From positions 186,001 to 250,000 of the forward strand of contig NZ_JAMQOP010000004.1 of NCBI RefSeq assembly GCF_031624495.1: a stretch of DNA of 64,000 bases, read 5' to 3'. Of the stretch, positions 23,592-33,571 are shown piece after piece. The position numbers and the translations under genes are program-made. Each line of letters begins with the position of its first letter. The first letter of the stretch is position 1. The notes below the pieces were generated by a model that was given only the letters and a program-made list of their open reading frames with translations, was not told the DNA's origin and did not search any database. This stretch comes from Halogeometricum sp. S1BR25-6 (lineage in GTDB: Archaea > Halobacteriota > Halobacteria > Halobacteriales > Haloferacaceae).

Positions 23592-24902
23592 ATGGACAGC
23601 AAACGTTTCCTCTTCGTCTCCGCGGACGCCGCGCTGATCACCGACCTCGCGTGGCAGGTCCACCGCGAGGGGCACGACGTGAAGTACTACATCGAGGCCG
23701 AGAGCGACAGGGAAATCGGCGACGGGTTCGTCCCGAAGACGGACGACTGGCGCGCCGAAGTCGACTGGGCCGACGTCGTCGTCTTCGACGACGTGTGGGT
23801 CGGTTCGACCGTCGGTACCGGTGCGCTCGCCCGGGAACTCCGGGAGGAGGGGAAAGCCGTCGTCGGCGGCACGCCGAACACGGACCGCCTGGAGGAGGAC
23901 CGGGGCTACGCGATGGACGTGCTCGAATCCCACGGCGTCGACACCGTCGAACACCGGGTCTTCCACGACTTCGAGGAGGCGATAGCGTACGTCCGAGACC
24001 ACCGCGCGCCCTACGTCATCAAACCCTTGGGCGAAGTCCAGAACGTGAAACGTCTGCTGTACGTCGGCAGCGAGGACGACGGCAGCGACGTGGTCGACGT
24101 GCTCGAAGCCTACGAGAAGGCGTGGGGACACCGCATGACCGGGTTTCAGCTCCAGCGGAAGGTCGAGGGGGTGGAAATCGCGGTCTGCGGGTTCTTCGAC
24201 GGAGAACGGTTCGTCGACCGCGTGAACTTCAACTTCGAGCACAAGCGACTGTTCCCCGGGAACATCGGCCCGTCGACGGGCGAGATGGGCACCTCGATGT
24301 TCTGGGCCGGGCGGAACCGCCTCTTCGAGGAGACGCTCGGCAAACTCGAAGGATGGCTCGCCGAGGAGGGCTACGTCGGCAGCATCGACATCAACTGCAT
24401 CGTCAACGACCGCGGCATCTACCCGCTGGAGTTCACCCCGCGGTTCGGCTACCCCACCATCGCCCTCCAAGAGGAGTCCTTCGAGTCGTCGACCGGCCAG
24501 TTCTTCTACGACCTCGCGCACGGCAACGACCCCGAGTTGGAGGTCCACCGCGGCTATCAAATCGCCGTTCGAATCGTTCTCCCGCCCTTCCCCTTCACCG
24601 ACGAGAAGACGTACGACGAGAACTCGCGGAACGCCGCCGTCGTGTTCGAGACGGAGAGTCGCGAGGGAATCCACCTCGAAGACGCAAAGCGGGTGGACGG
24701 GCAGTGGCGCGTCGCCGGCGAGAACGGCATGCCCCTCGTCGTGACCGGCAAGGGCGAGACGATGCAGGAGGCCCGCGAACAGGCGTACGACCGCATCGAC
24801 GACATCGTCATCCCGAACGTCTACTACCGCGACGACATCGGCGAACGGTGGATCGACGGCGACGGTGACCGGCTCTTGGCGTGGGGGTATCTCGGTCCCT
24901 GA
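23592..24902 (+). CDS. PurD-like (GARS-type) ATP-grasp ligase paralogue
   Basis: A 436-residue ATP-grasp protein related to phosphoribosylamine-glycine ligase. The N-terminal domain starts KRFLFVSADAALITDLAWQV instead of the GxGGREHA loop that binds phosphoribosylamine in true PurD. The ATP-grasp core shows APYVIKPLGEVQNVKRLLYV, GHRMTGFQLQRKVEGVEIAV, YVGSIDINCIVNDRGIYPLE and FTPRFGYP. The C-terminal GARS-like subdomain has QIAVRIVLPPFPF. Loss of the phosphoribosylamine loop suggests a different amino acid or amine substrate, so annotation as PurD would be misleading. Start set by the TATA box at 23564-23570. Confidence 0.78.
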   Translation: MDSKRFLFVSADAALITDLAWQVHREGHDVKYYIEAESDREIGDGFVPKTDDWRAEVDWADVVVFDDVWVGSTVGTGALARELREEGKAVVGGTPNTDRLEEDRGYAMDVLESHGVDTVEHRVFHDFEEAIAYVRDHRAPYVIKPLGEVQNVKRLLYVGSEDDGSDVVDVLEAYEKAWGHRMTGFQLQRKVEGVEIAVCGFFDGERFVDRVNFNFEHKRLFPGNIGPSTGEMGTSMFWAGRNRLFEETLGKLEGWLAEEGYVGSIDINCIVNDRGIYPLEFTPRFGYPTIALQEESFESSTGQFFYDLAHGNDPELEVHRGYQIAVRIVLPPFPFTDEKTYDENSRNAAVVFETESREGIHLEDAKRVDGQWRVAGENGMPLVVTGKGETMQEAREQAYDRIDDIVIPNVYYRDDIGERWIDGDGDRLLAWGYLGP

Positions 24903-24945
24903 GAACGGTACCAGTTTAGTCGCTCCGCGCGGTACTGTTCGAGTG

Positions 24946-25698
24946 ATGTCAACAATACCCTCGTTCCGGTTCGGCGCGTCGGACGACGCGAACGTCGGCT
25001 CCCGGTTGGTCGTCGGAACGGCGTTCCCGGGCATGGTGGGGCTGAGTACGGTCGATTACCTCGTCGGGCACTCGGCGTCGACGCAGAGCGGGCAGGTCAC
25101 CGCGCGCGGCCTCACCGACATCACGCCGTTCACCGACGGAACCCCTCGGTACCCGATGCGCCTCTACGACGTCCCCGAGTTCGATACGACCGTGCTCGTG
25201 AGCGAACTGTTCCTCCCTGTCGGCGTGGGCGAACCGTTCTGCGACGCGCTCGTCTCGTTCGCGAGCGAGTACGGAATCGAGGAGATAACCGTCGTTCACG
25301 GCGTTCCGTTCGCGCACGGGCCGGACGAGCACGCGGTGTTCTACGTCGCCACAGAGGAGTACCAAGCCGCCCACTTCGAGGACGCGGACGTCAAACCCCT
25401 GGGCGGCGGATTCTTCGACGGATTCCTCGGGGAACTGATGCTCCACGGCCTCGACGCCAACGCGCCGCCCGTCGGTGCCCTCGTGACGCCAGCGCATCCG
25501 CCGGGGCCCGACTTGGACGCCGCGTTGCTCCTTCTCGACGCCCTGGAGGACTTGTACGGCGTCAGAATCGACGAGGCGGAACTCAGGCAACAGGCGGAGG
25601 AACTGCGGCACCAGTACCGCGAACTGGAAGAGCGAATGCGGACGCTCGAAGAGGGCGGGTCCGGGCGGGACTACCCCGAAGACCGGATGTTCATGTAG
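24946..25698 (+). CDS. PAC2 family protein (proteasome assembly chaperone-like)
   Basis: A 250-residue protein of the PAC2/proteasome assembly chaperone superfamily. Segments are VGTAFPGMVGLSTVDYLVGH, YDVPEFDTTVLVSELFLPVG, EEITVVHGVPFAHGPDEHAVFYVATE, GGGFFDGFLGELMLHGLDAN, ALVTPAHPPGPDLDAALLLL and a C-terminal coiled coil (ELRQQAEELRHQYRELEERM). Archaeal members bind the 20S proteasome, some through C-terminal hydrophobic tails; this one ends RMFM. Whether it chaperones or regulates the proteasome is not established here. ATG 24946 begins the conserved part. Confidence 0.85.
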   Translation: MSTIPSFRFGASDDANVGSRLVVGTAFPGMVGLSTVDYLVGHSASTQSGQVTARGLTDITPFTDGTPRYPMRLYDVPEFDTTVLVSELFLPVGVGEPFCDALVSFASEYGIEEITVVHGVPFAHGPDEHAVFYVATEEYQAAHFEDADVKPLGGGFFDGFLGELMLHGLDANAPPVGALVTPAHPPGPDLDAALLLLDALEDLYGVRIDEAELRQQAEELRHQYRELEERMRTLEEGGSGRDYPEDRMFM

Positions 25699-25853
25699 CG
25701 CCGCCGCGGTCAGACGTTCGTCCGCCTCACACTTCGGCCGACCGAACCGCGCGGCTCCGATCGTTTCGAACTGTACGTTCTCCGAAAAAACGGCGTCGTT
25801 TTCGATATCCGTTACAGGGCTACCGGCGTAAGGGGGCGTGCGCTCGGTGGTTT

Positions 25854-28106
25854 TCACTCTTCTTGTGCATCTACCACCGCGACGGCCGCGAGGTTGACGA
25901 TGTCTTTGACCTCGTCGCCGCGTTGGATGACGTGCACCGGTTCGTCCATGCCGACGAGCATCGGACCGACGGCCTCGGCGTCGCCCAACCGCTGGAGCAG
26001 TTTGTACGCGACGTTGCCGGCTTCGAGGTTGGGGAACACGAGGACGTTCGCGGGACGGTCGAGTTCGGAGAACTCGTACGTTCCGGTGAGGATGTCCTCG
26101 ACGACGGCCGTGTCGGCCTGCATCTCTCCGTCGACCGGGAAGTCGACGTTCGCCGAGCGGAGCATCCGGGCCGCGTCGCGCGGTTTGCGCGTTCCCTCGT
26201 TGTCGACGCTCCCGAAGTCGGAGTACGAGAGGAACGCGACGCGCGGGTCGACGTTGAACCGCCGTGCGAGGTCGGCGGTGTGTTGGGCGACTTCGGCGAG
26301 GACGTCGGCGCTCGGGTCCCGGTTCACCGTCGCGTCGGCGCAGAACACCACGCGGTCGGGGAACGCGAGCATGTAGACGCCGGCGGCGTAGTTCGCGTCC
26401 GGTTTGGTCCCGATGACCTGCAGGGGCGGGCGGAGCGCCGGCGGGTAGTGGTGGGTCAGGCCCGTCAGCATCGCGTCGGCGTCGCCGGCGTCGACCATCA
26501 CGCTGGCGAGGTAGTCGGGGTCGGTACTCACGAGTTCGGCCGCCTCCCGCCGCGTCAGGCCTTTCCGCCGGCGCTTCCGATAGAGTCGGTCGGCGTACTC
26601 GTCCATCGCGTCGGCGCTCGGGTCGACGACGTCCGGAGCGAAGTCGAGGCCGCGTTCGGCGACGACCGACTCGATGCGGTCTCTGTCGCCGATGAGGAGG
26701 GGTTCGGCGATGCCTTCCGTCCGCATCCGGGCGGCGGCGCGGATCATCTTCTCGTGGTCTCCCTCCGCGAGGACGACGCGCTTGGGGTCGCTCTGCGCTT
26801 TGTTGAGGACGACCCGGAGCATCTCCAGGGACTTCCCGACGCGCGCCTCCAGACGCTCGCGGTAGGTGTCCAAATCTATCTCCTGTCTGGCCACGCCGCT
26901 CTCCATCGCCGCCCGCGCGACGGCGGCGGAGACGTCGAACAGCACCCGCGTGTCCAGAGGCTTGGGAATGACGTACTCGGGGCCGAACTGCAGGGGTTGG
27001 TCGCCGTAGGCCTTCACGACGGCGTCGGGAACGTCCTTGCGGGCGAGTTCGGCGAGTGCCTCCGCGGCGGCCACCTTCATCTCCTCGTTTATCTCGGTGG
27101 CGCGGGCGTCGAGGGCGCCGCGGAAGATGAACGGGAAGCCGAGCACGTTGTTCACCTGGTTGGGGTAGTCCGACCGACCCGTCGCCATGACGACCGTGTC
27201 GTCGCGGGCCTCCTTGGCCGCCTCGTAGCCGATTTCGGGGTCGGGGTTGGCCATCGCGAAGAGAATCGGGTCCTCGGCCATCGACGCCACCATCTCCCGG
27301 GAAACGATGCCGCCCGCCGAGAGGCCGACGAAGACGTCCGCGCCCTCCATCGCTTCCGCGAGCGTGTCGGCCTCAACGTCGCGGGCGAACTCGCTGTTCT
27401 GCGCGTTCAACTCGCCCGCCTCCCGTCGTTCGTCGGTGAGGACGCCGTCGATGTCGCACATCACGATGTTGTTGGGGCGGACGCCGAGAGAGAGGTAGAA
27501 GCGCGCCGTCGCCGTCGCCGCGGCGCCCGCCCCGGCGAACGTCACCCGCACCTCGTCCATCTCCTTGTCGACCACGTCGAGTGCGTTCAGCAGGGCGGCG
27601 CCGGAGATGATGGCGGTCCCGTGCTGGTCGTCGTGAAATACGGGGATATCCATCTCGTCGCGCAGGCGCGACTCTATCTCGAAACACTCCGGCGCCTTGA
27701 TGTCCTCTAAGTTGATGCCGCCGAAGGTAGGCTCCATCGCGCTGACGATGTTCACGAACTCGTCGACGTCCTCGGGTTCGATTTCGACGTCGAACACGTC
27801 GATGTCCGCGAACCGCTTGAACAGCACGCCCTTGCCCTCCATGACGGGCTTGGACGCCTGCACGCCGATGTCACCCAGACCCAGGACCGCGGAGCCGTCA
27901 GAGACGACGCCCACCAGATTGCCCTTCGCCGTGTACTCGTAAGCGTACTCGGGGTCCTCGGCGATGTCGCGGCACGGGGCCGCCACGCCAGGCGAGTACG
28001 CCAAGGAGAGGTCGCGTTGGGTGCTCGTCGACTTCGTGGTCGAAATTTCGATCTTACCTGGTGGTTCTTCGCGGTGGTACTCCCGCGCGTCGTCGTCAAG
28101 TGACAT
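25854..28106 (-). CDS. maeB: NADP-dependent malic enzyme with phosphotransacetylase-like domain
   Basis: A 750-residue enzyme. The malic enzyme half (about 1-400) decarboxylates malate to pyruvate with reduction of [15 protein letters not shown] near the N-terminus, [20 protein letters not shown], the Rossmann motif [16 protein letters not shown] and MANPDPEIG. The C-terminal half (about 430-745) is PTA-like ([36 protein letters not shown]) and usually regulatory, acetyl-CoA responsive. This is the standard long MaeB architecture. It supplies pyruvate and NADPH for the central-carbon genes nearby. The gene is monocistronic and convergent with the PAC2 gene. Confidence 0.95.
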   Translation of the reverse strand: MSLDDDAREYHREEPPGKIEISTTKSTSTQRDLSLAYSPGVAAPCRDIAEDPEYAYEYTAKGNLVGVVSDGSAVLGLGDIGVQASKPVMEGKGVLFKRFADIDVFDVEIEPEDVDEFVNIVSAMEPTFGGINLEDIKAPECFEIESRLRDEMDIPVFHDDQHGTAIISGAALLNALDVVDKEMDEVRVTFAGAGAAATATARFYLSLGVRPNNIVMCDIDGVLTDERREAGELNAQNSEFARDVEADTLAEAMEGADVFVGLSAGGIVSREMVASMAEDPILFAMANPDPEIGYEAAKEARDDTVVMATGRSDYPNQVNNVLGFPFIFRGALDARATEINEEMKVAAAEALAELARKDVPDAVVKAYGDQPLQFGPEYVIPKPLDTRVLFDVSAAVARAAMESGVARQEIDLDTYRERLEARVGKSLEMLRVVLNKAQSDPKRVVLAEGDHEKMIRAAARMRTEGIAEPLLIGDRDRIESVVAERGLDFAPDVVDPSADAMDEYADRLYRKRRRKGLTRREAAELVSTDPDYLASVMVDAGDADAMLTGLTHHYPPALRPPLQVIGTKPDANYAAGVYMLAFPDRVVFCADATVNRDPSADVLAEVAQHTADLARRFNVDPRVAFLSYSDFGSVDNEGTRKPRDAARMLRSANVDFPVDGEMQADTAVVEDILTGTYEFSELDRPANVLVFPNLEAGNVAYKLLQRLGDAEAVGPMLVGMDEPVHVIQRGDEVKDIVNLAAVAVVDAQEE

Positions 28107-28211
28107 GGACAGATACCGTCACCCGCACCGCATAAAGATAGCTGACCGGCGGGTGAAGGATGCGTCCGCTCCGGTCCGTCCGCGGCGGGAGAGTCGGGCG
28201 GTCTCCCCGAA

Positions 28212-29000
28212 CTACAGGTAGGAGCCGTCGTACTCCTCGTCGGGGTTGCGCGTGTTCCCGCAGTCGTTGCACCGTATCGTCTCCATGCTGTCCATGGAGA
28301 CGTCCAGCGACTCGCAGTTCAGACAGTAGTAGCCGTACCGCTCCGAGCGGTCGGACTCGGTGTAGGACGCGACGAAGTAGCCCTCGGAGGCGGGCACTAG
28401 GTCGTCGTCGTCGCCGCCGAGGTGGAGTTCCTCGCCGTCCTCGTCGCTGACGGTGTCGGGGTAGTCGGGGACGGACTCGTTCCCGGCGGACGCCTCGTCC
28501 GCGTCGCTCTCCTCGGTCTCGGCGCCCTCCTCGAAGACGTACTCCACGAGGTCTTCACGGCCGATTTCGCGCTGTCGCTCGTCGACTTTCCCGTAGCCGA
28601 ACCGCTCGAAGAACGCGCCGGCGTTCGTGTTGGCCGAGAGCGCGATGGCTCGCTTCGCCTCGACGCCGCGTTCCTCGAACTCCTCGCTGATACGCTCGAA
28701 CAGCGCCGTGCCGACGCCCTCGCCGCGTCGCTCGGGGTCGACGTGGATCCACTGCACGGCGGTCTCGTCGTCGCCGAACGTCGCGCTCGCGGCCCCGAGG
28801 ATCGTTCCGTCGGCTTCGGCGACGACGACGAAGGCGTCCTCGCGCGGGTGCAACAGCGTCTCGTCGAGGTACGCCGACTCCAGTATCGCGTCTATCTCTC
28901 GGGGGCTGAGCGCGTAGGAGGTGGTCATCGAACTCTCGACGAGTTCGCGGACGCGGTCCTCGTCGCCGGACTCGTACTCGCGAAGGGTGTGTTCCGTCAT
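28212..29000 (-). CDS. GNAT N-acetyltransferase with C-terminal zinc ribbon
   Basis: A 262-residue protein. Residues 1-160 form a GNAT acetyltransferase: the acetyl-CoA P-loop in HVDPERRGEGVGTALFERIS (R/Q-x-x-G-x-G/A pattern), then ALSANTNAGAFFERFGYGKV. An acidic linker follows, and the last 40 residues hold a zinc ribbon, YYCLNCESLDVSMDSM with RCNDCGN. The partner gene upstream ends 4 bases before this start and also carries a ribbon, so the two are co-transcribed. Start ATG 29000 (MTEHTLREY). The substrate is unknown; a protein or RNA target is possible given the ribbon. Confidence 0.88.
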   Translation of the reverse strand: MTEHTLREYESGDEDRVRELVESSMTTSYALSPREIDAILESAYLDETLLHPREDAFVVVAEADGTILGAASATFGDDETAVQWIHVDPERRGEGVGTALFERISEEFEERGVEAKRAIALSANTNAGAFFERFGYGKVDERQREIGREDLVEYVFEEGAETEESDADEASAGNESVPDYPDTVSDEDGEELHLGGDDDDLVPASEGYFVASYTESDRSERYGYYCLNCESLDVSMDSMETIRCNDCGNTRNPDEEYDGSYL

Positions 29001-29004
29001 CGGA

Positions 29005-29394
29005 TTAGTCCTCGCGCTGCTTGCGAACTGCCTCGGAGCCACAGTCCGGACACTCCGTCGGCAGGCCGTCTTCGAGTTCGCCCACCTCGCCGCAGTCGTC
29101 GCAGCGCCACATGATGTAGCCCTCGCCGAACTCCTGTCCGGGGTTCGCCTCCTGTTCGGAGCCGTGGAGGTCCTCTTCGTTCGTCTTCGCGGACTGCTCG
29201 CCCTCGACGGCCGGGTGGTCGATGTCCGCGTAGCCGTCCTCGTCGACCGATTCGACGTCGTCGACGATGGACACCTCGAACCCCTCGCTCGTCATGTCGG
29301 ACACGATGCCGAGTTCGTTCCCCTCGTGGTCGTAGACGACCTTTCCGGGGTTGATTCCGGCCGCGTCCTCCGGCGCATTCGTGCTCTCTGTCAT
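29005..29394 (-). CDS. Rubredoxin-like zinc-ribbon protein with PRC-barrel-like start, 129 aa
   Basis: A 129-residue protein of a haloarchaeal family. The N-terminal half looks like a PRC-barrel strand pattern (NPGKVVYDHEGNELGIVSD, GFEVSIVDDVE). The C-terminal half has the ribbon IMWRCDDCGEVGELEDG then CPDCGSEAVR. PRC-barrel plus ribbon suggests a small RNA- or protein-binding adaptor, which is inference. ATG 29394 is chosen. Its stop is 5 bases from the acetyltransferase start, so the two form an operon. Confidence 0.8.
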   Translation of the reverse strand: MTESTNAPEDAAGINPGKVVYDHEGNELGIVSDMTSEGFEVSIVDDVESVDEDGYADIDHPAVEGEQSAKTNEEDLHGSEQEANPGQEFGEGYIMWRCDDCGEVGELEDGLPTECPDCGSEAVRKQRED

Positions 29395-29830
29395 ACACGA
29401 CGATTCGGAGAGGGAACGGTTCATTCTGGCGGCCGACATCATCGGAATGTGTCAGATACGGGGACGTGAGCGGTCTTCGGGCGGCGAGGACGGACTACCA
29501 AGCGGGGCGGTAGTAGGTCGACCGTCCCGCGAACGGCGGGAGCAGCGGTCGAGTCTCCGATTCGTGCGGCGAGGGTCCGCCGGCCGTCGACCGGTTCCGA
29601 GCGGCGTCGTCGACGGGAGATAAACATACTCCATCTGGGTATTCTTCTCTTCGGCCCATTTCTTTATCATCTCTGTGAATGATTCACCCACCACAGGCGA
29701 GGGAGCGCCGCCGACTTCGGACCGACCCGCGGCGACGTCGGCCGGCGCGCCCGGACCCCGGAGGGGCCGAGAGCGACACCCTCGCCCCGCAGATGCACCG
29801 CTCGACGACCGACCGCAGTCGATTCACACT
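29395..29830. other. Intergenic region before lpdA with a low-GC peptide fragment
   Basis: No complete gene is supported in 436 bases. On the minus strand 29615-29695 reads like a Lys-rich peptide (GESFTEMIKKWAEEKN, then QMEYVYLP) with AT-rich codons unlike its neighbours, then turns Arg-rich and noncoding. It may be a remnant of acquired DNA. The remainder is GC-rich without recognisable elements. Confidence 0.4.
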
Positions 29831-31252
29831 ATGTCCGACCAACAGATACCGAACGAAACGGAACTGCTCGTCGTCGGCGCCGGTCCGGGCGGGTACGTCG
29901 CCGCCATCCGCGCCGGGCAACTCGGACTCGACGTGATCCTCGTCGAGAAAGAGGCCGTCGGCGGAACCTGTCTCAACTACGGCTGTATCCCCTCGAAGGC
30001 GCTCATCTCCGCCGCGGACACCGCGCACGACGCCGCCGGGGCCGAGAACCGCGGCGTCCGCGCCGACCCGGAGGTGCACCTCGAAGACACCGTCGAGTGG
30101 AAGGACGGCGTCGTCGACAGACTCACCGGCGGCGTCGAGCAACTCTGCGAGGCGGCGGGCGCCACCGTCGTCGAGGGCGTCGCCGAGTTCGTCGACGGGA
30201 CGACGGCGACCGTCCGCACCGACGACGGGGAGGCCGAACTGTCCTTCGAGTACGCCGTTGTGGCGACGGGGAGTCGCCCCGTCGAACTGCCCGGATTCGC
30301 GTTCGACGACGACCCGATACTCGACTCCCGGGGAGCGCTCGCCCTCGAAGAGGCGCCCGACTCGCTCCTCGTCGTCGGCGGCGGCTACATCGGGATGGAA
30401 CTGGCCGGCGTCTACGCGAAAGTCGGCACCGACGTCACCGTCGTGGAGATGCTGGACGAGGTGCTCCCCGGTTACGGCGAGGAGGCGAGCGAACTCGTCC
30501 GCGAACGGGCGGCGGAGTCCGGCGTCGACTTCCAGTTCGGCGAACAGGCCGACGAGTGGACCGAGGCGGACGACGGCGACGGCGTCCGGGTGACGACGGT
30601 CACAGAGGACGGCGAGGAGAGCGAGTACGACGCCGACCGCGTCCTCGTCGTCGTCGGGCGCGAACCCGTCGCCGACACCGCGAACCTCGACGCCATCGGC
30701 GTCGAGACGAACGAGGACGGGTTCGTGGAGACGGACGGACGGGGTCGAACCGCCGTCGACAACGTGTTCGCCGTCGGCGACGTGGCCGGCGAACCGATGG
30801 TCGCCCACAAGGGGATGCGCGAGGGCGAAACCGTCGCGGAGGTCATCGCCGGCGAACCCGCCGCTCTCGACTACCAGGCCGTCCCGACCGTCGTGTTCAC
30901 CGACCCCGAGATAGCGACCGTGGGCATGACCGAGTCCGACGCCGAGGAGGCGGGCTACGACACCGTCGTCGGCGAGATGCCCCTCCGCGCGAACGGCCGC
31001 GCCCTCACCTTAGACGAGGAGGAGGGGTTCGTCCGCGTCGTCGCTGACGACGACGAGGGCTACCTCCTCGGCGCGCAGATAGTCGCCCCGGAGGCCTCGG
31101 AACTGATAGCCGAGTTCGGCCTCGCTCTCGAACTCGGGGCGACCCTCGACGACGTCTCCGCGACCATCCACACCCACCCGACGCTCTCGGAGGCGGCGAA
31201 GGAGGCGGCCGCGAACGCGTCGGGCCGCGCGATTCACACCCAGAACGACTGA
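29831..31252 (+). CDS. lpdA: Dihydrolipoyl dehydrogenase (E3)
   Basis: A 473-residue FAD disulfide oxidoreductase that reoxidises dihydrolipoyl groups of E2 with NAD+. The FAD motif VVGAGPGGYVAAIRAGQLG, the redox pair GGTCLNYGCIPSKAL, the NAD motif VVGGGYIGMELAGVYAKVG, VFAVGDVAGEPMVAHKGM and the C-terminal catalytic HTHPTLSEA are all present. ATG 29831 (MSDQQIPNETELLVVGAG) is the normal start; the longer 5' frame is noncoding-like. It heads a plus-strand cluster with the E1 and E2 genes, the reverse of the more usual E1-E2-E3 order. Confidence 0.95.
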   Translation: MSDQQIPNETELLVVGAGPGGYVAAIRAGQLGLDVILVEKEAVGGTCLNYGCIPSKALISAADTAHDAAGAENRGVRADPEVHLEDTVEWKDGVVDRLTGGVEQLCEAAGATVVEGVAEFVDGTTATVRTDDGEAELSFEYAVVATGSRPVELPGFAFDDDPILDSRGALALEEAPDSLLVVGGGYIGMELAGVYAKVGTDVTVVEMLDEVLPGYGEEASELVRERAAESGVDFQFGEQADEWTEADDGDGVRVTTVTEDGEESEYDADRVLVVVGREPVADTANLDAIGVETNEDGFVETDGRGRTAVDNVFAVGDVAGEPMVAHKGMREGETVAEVIAGEPAALDYQAVPTVVFTDPEIATVGMTESDAEEAGYDTVVGEMPLRANGRALTLDEEEGFVRVVADDDEGYLLGAQIVAPEASELIAEFGLALELGATLDDVSATIHTHPTLSEAAKEAAANASGRAIHTQND

Positions 31253-31345
31253 CCCACACCACCATGTACGCAACCACGAAGACGGCGCGAACGCGGCGAA
31301 CCGCCAGCGAACCATCCGCCGGACGACGGCCGCTCACACGGGACC

Positions 31346-33571
31346 ATGTCTGAGGAGAGCGAGGAGTCGGAGAACGAAACCGAGACCGAGACCGAGATGT
31401 GGTCCGAACCGGGCCAACCGGGCGACTTCCGCCAACTGCTGGACGAAGACGGCGACCTCCTCGACGACGCGGCGGTGCCGGACCTCGCGGACGACGAACT
31501 CGTCGGCCTCTACCGAACGATGGTGGCCACGCGGACGCTCGAAGAGAAGATGCTCAACATGCAACGGAGCGGGGAGGCCAGCCTCGTCGCGCGGTCGCTC
31601 GGCGAGGAGGCGACGGCGCTCGGCGCCGCCGCGGCCCTCGGCGAGGACGACTGGGTGTTCTACACCTACCGCCAGAACGCCGCGCTCCTGCACTGGGACG
31701 TGCCGATGGCCGAAATCATCCTCGGCGTCACGGGACAGGCCCCCGAGACGGTCGCGGAGGGACTCGGCGACTGGGAGTCGCCGGTGAACTTCTCGCCCGA
31801 CTACACGCCCGTCGGCGTCAACGTGACGAACGCCGCCGGGTCGGCGATGACCGACAGATTCCGCGACAGGGATAACGTCTCCATGGCGTTCATCGGCGAC
31901 GGGTCGACCAGCGAGGGGTCGTTCCACGACGGGATGAACTTCGCGGGCGTGTTCGACGCCCCCGTCGTCGTCGTCGTCCAGAACAACCAGTGGGCCATCT
32001 CCGAACCGTCGAAGCGACAGACCGGCGCGGAGACGTTCGCCCAGAAGGCGGAGGCGTACGGCGTCCCGCACGAACGCGTCGACGGCAACGACGTGCTCGC
32101 CGTCTACGAGGCGGCCGAGGAGGCCGTCGAACGCGCCCGCGAGGGCGGCGGAGCGACGCTCATCGAGTGCGTCACCTACCGGATGGGTAACCACAACACC
32201 TCCGATAACGCGAGCCTCTATCGCGAGGAGGAGGAACTGAAAGAGGAGTGGGCCGACCGCGACCCGATAGACCGCTTCTCCGCGTACCTCGACGGCGAGA
32301 GCCTCCTCGACGAGGGCGAACGCGAGGAGATTCAGGAGGCGGTCGACGGGGAGGTGGACGACGCCGTGGCGACGGCCCGAGACGTGCCGGACTCGGACCC
32401 GATGCGGATGTTCGACCACCACCTCCACGGCACCTCCTGGCGCGAGGCGCATCAGCGCACCGAGTTCCGACGCGAACGCGACGGCGAGAACCCCTTCACG
32501 GACTTCACGGGCGAAGCGTTCGACACCGAGCAGTGGGCCGACGAGGGGCCGTCCCTCGACGTCGACGCTTCCCCCCTCGACCCCGACGACGCCGACAGCG
32601 AGTCGATGGACATCGTGAGCGCGGTGAACCGAACGCTCCACCAGGAGATGGACCGCGACGACGACACGCGCGCCCTCGGCTACGACATCGGACCGCTGGG
32701 CGGCGTCTTCCGCGCCACGGACGGACTGCTCGACGAGTTCGGCGACTCGCGGGTGATAGACACCCCCCTCTCGGAGAACGGCATCATCGGCACCGCCGCG
32801 GGCATGGCGATGCGCGACGACCGGCCGATTCCCGAGATAGAGTTTATGGGCTTTTTCTACCCCGCCTTCGGCCAGTTCATGTACGCCGTCGCCAAGATGT
32901 ACAAGCGCACCGGCGGCGACGTGGAGATGCCGATGACGATTCGGATGCCGTACGGCGGCGGCATCAAGGCCCTCGAATACCACCAGGAGTCCACGGAAAC
33001 GTTCGAGATTCACGCGCCGGGCGTCCGCGTCGTCTGCCCGTCGACGCCGTACCAGACGAAGGGCCTTCTGGCGTCGAGCATCCGCTGTGACGACCCGGTC
33101 GTGTTCATGGAACCCAAGCAGATATACCGCGGTATCGAGGGCGAGGTGCCGACGGAGGAGTACACGCTCCCGTTGGACGAGGCCAGAGTCGTCAGCGAGG
33201 GCGAGGACGTGACCGTCCTGACGTGGGGCGCGATGCTCCCCGAGGCGAGACGGGCCGCCGAGAGCGTCGACGCCGACGCGGAGGTTATCGACCTCGTCAC
33301 GCTCTCGCCCCTGGACGTGGAGACCATTCTCGACTCGGTGAAGAAGACGGGTCGGTGCGTCGTCGTCCAGGAGAGCAGGCGGACGCTCGGCCTCGGGTCG
33401 GAGCTGTCGGCCCTGCTGAACGAGTACGCCTTGGACCGCCTGAAGGCGCCGGTCAAACGCGCCTCCGGGTACGACGTGCACTTCCCCGCGAACGACATCG
33501 AGGACGACTACCTGACGGACGCCGAACGCGCCGAACACGCCATCGAGGCGGTGATGAGCTATGAGTTCTGA
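31346..33571 (+). CDS. 2-oxoacid dehydrogenase E1, alpha and beta parts fused in one chain
   Basis: A 741-residue ThDP enzyme. Residues about 40-400 are E1-alpha: RSLGEEATALGAAAAL, YTYRQNAALLHWDVP and the ThDP motif from GDGSTSEGSFHDG (184) to QNNQWAIS (212-219). Residues 421-741 are E1-beta: GGVFRATDGLLDEFG, IDTPLSENGIIGTAAGMAM (catalytic Glu477 by alignment to PDH beta Glu59), CPSTPYQTKGLL and VQESRRTLGLGSEL. The two subunits are normally separate proteins. The beta part has LGYDIG where most homologues have LGEDV, so a Glu of the proton wire is Tyr (residue 446). It oxidatively decarboxylates a branched-chain or other 2-oxoacid; the actual substrate is not evident. Confidence 0.9.
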   Translation: MSEESEESENETETETEMWSEPGQPGDFRQLLDEDGDLLDDAAVPDLADDELVGLYRTMVATRTLEEKMLNMQRSGEASLVARSLGEEATALGAAAALGEDDWVFYTYRQNAALLHWDVPMAEIILGVTGQAPETVAEGLGDWESPVNFSPDYTPVGVNVTNAAGSAMTDRFRDRDNVSMAFIGDGSTSEGSFHDGMNFAGVFDAPVVVVVQNNQWAISEPSKRQTGAETFAQKAEAYGVPHERVDGNDVLAVYEAAEEAVERAREGGGATLIECVTYRMGNHNTSDNASLYREEEELKEEWADRDPIDRFSAYLDGESLLDEGEREEIQEAVDGEVDDAVATARDVPDSDPMRMFDHHLHGTSWREAHQRTEFRRERDGENPFTDFTGEAFDTEQWADEGPSLDVDASPLDPDDADSESMDIVSAVNRTLHQEMDRDDDTRALGYDIGPLGGVFRATDGLLDEFGDSRVIDTPLSENGIIGTAAGMAMRDDRPIPEIEFMGFFYPAFGQFMYAVAKMYKRTGGDVEMPMTIRMPYGGGIKALEYHQESTETFEIHAPGVRVVCPSTPYQTKGLLASSIRCDDPVVFMEPKQIYRGIEGEVPTEEYTLPLDEARVVSEGEDVTVLTWGAMLPEARRAAESVDADAEVIDLVTLSPLDVETILDSVKKTGRCVVVQESRRTLGLGSELSALLNEYALDRLKAPVKRASGYDVHFPANDIEDDYLTDAERAEHAIEAVMSYEF

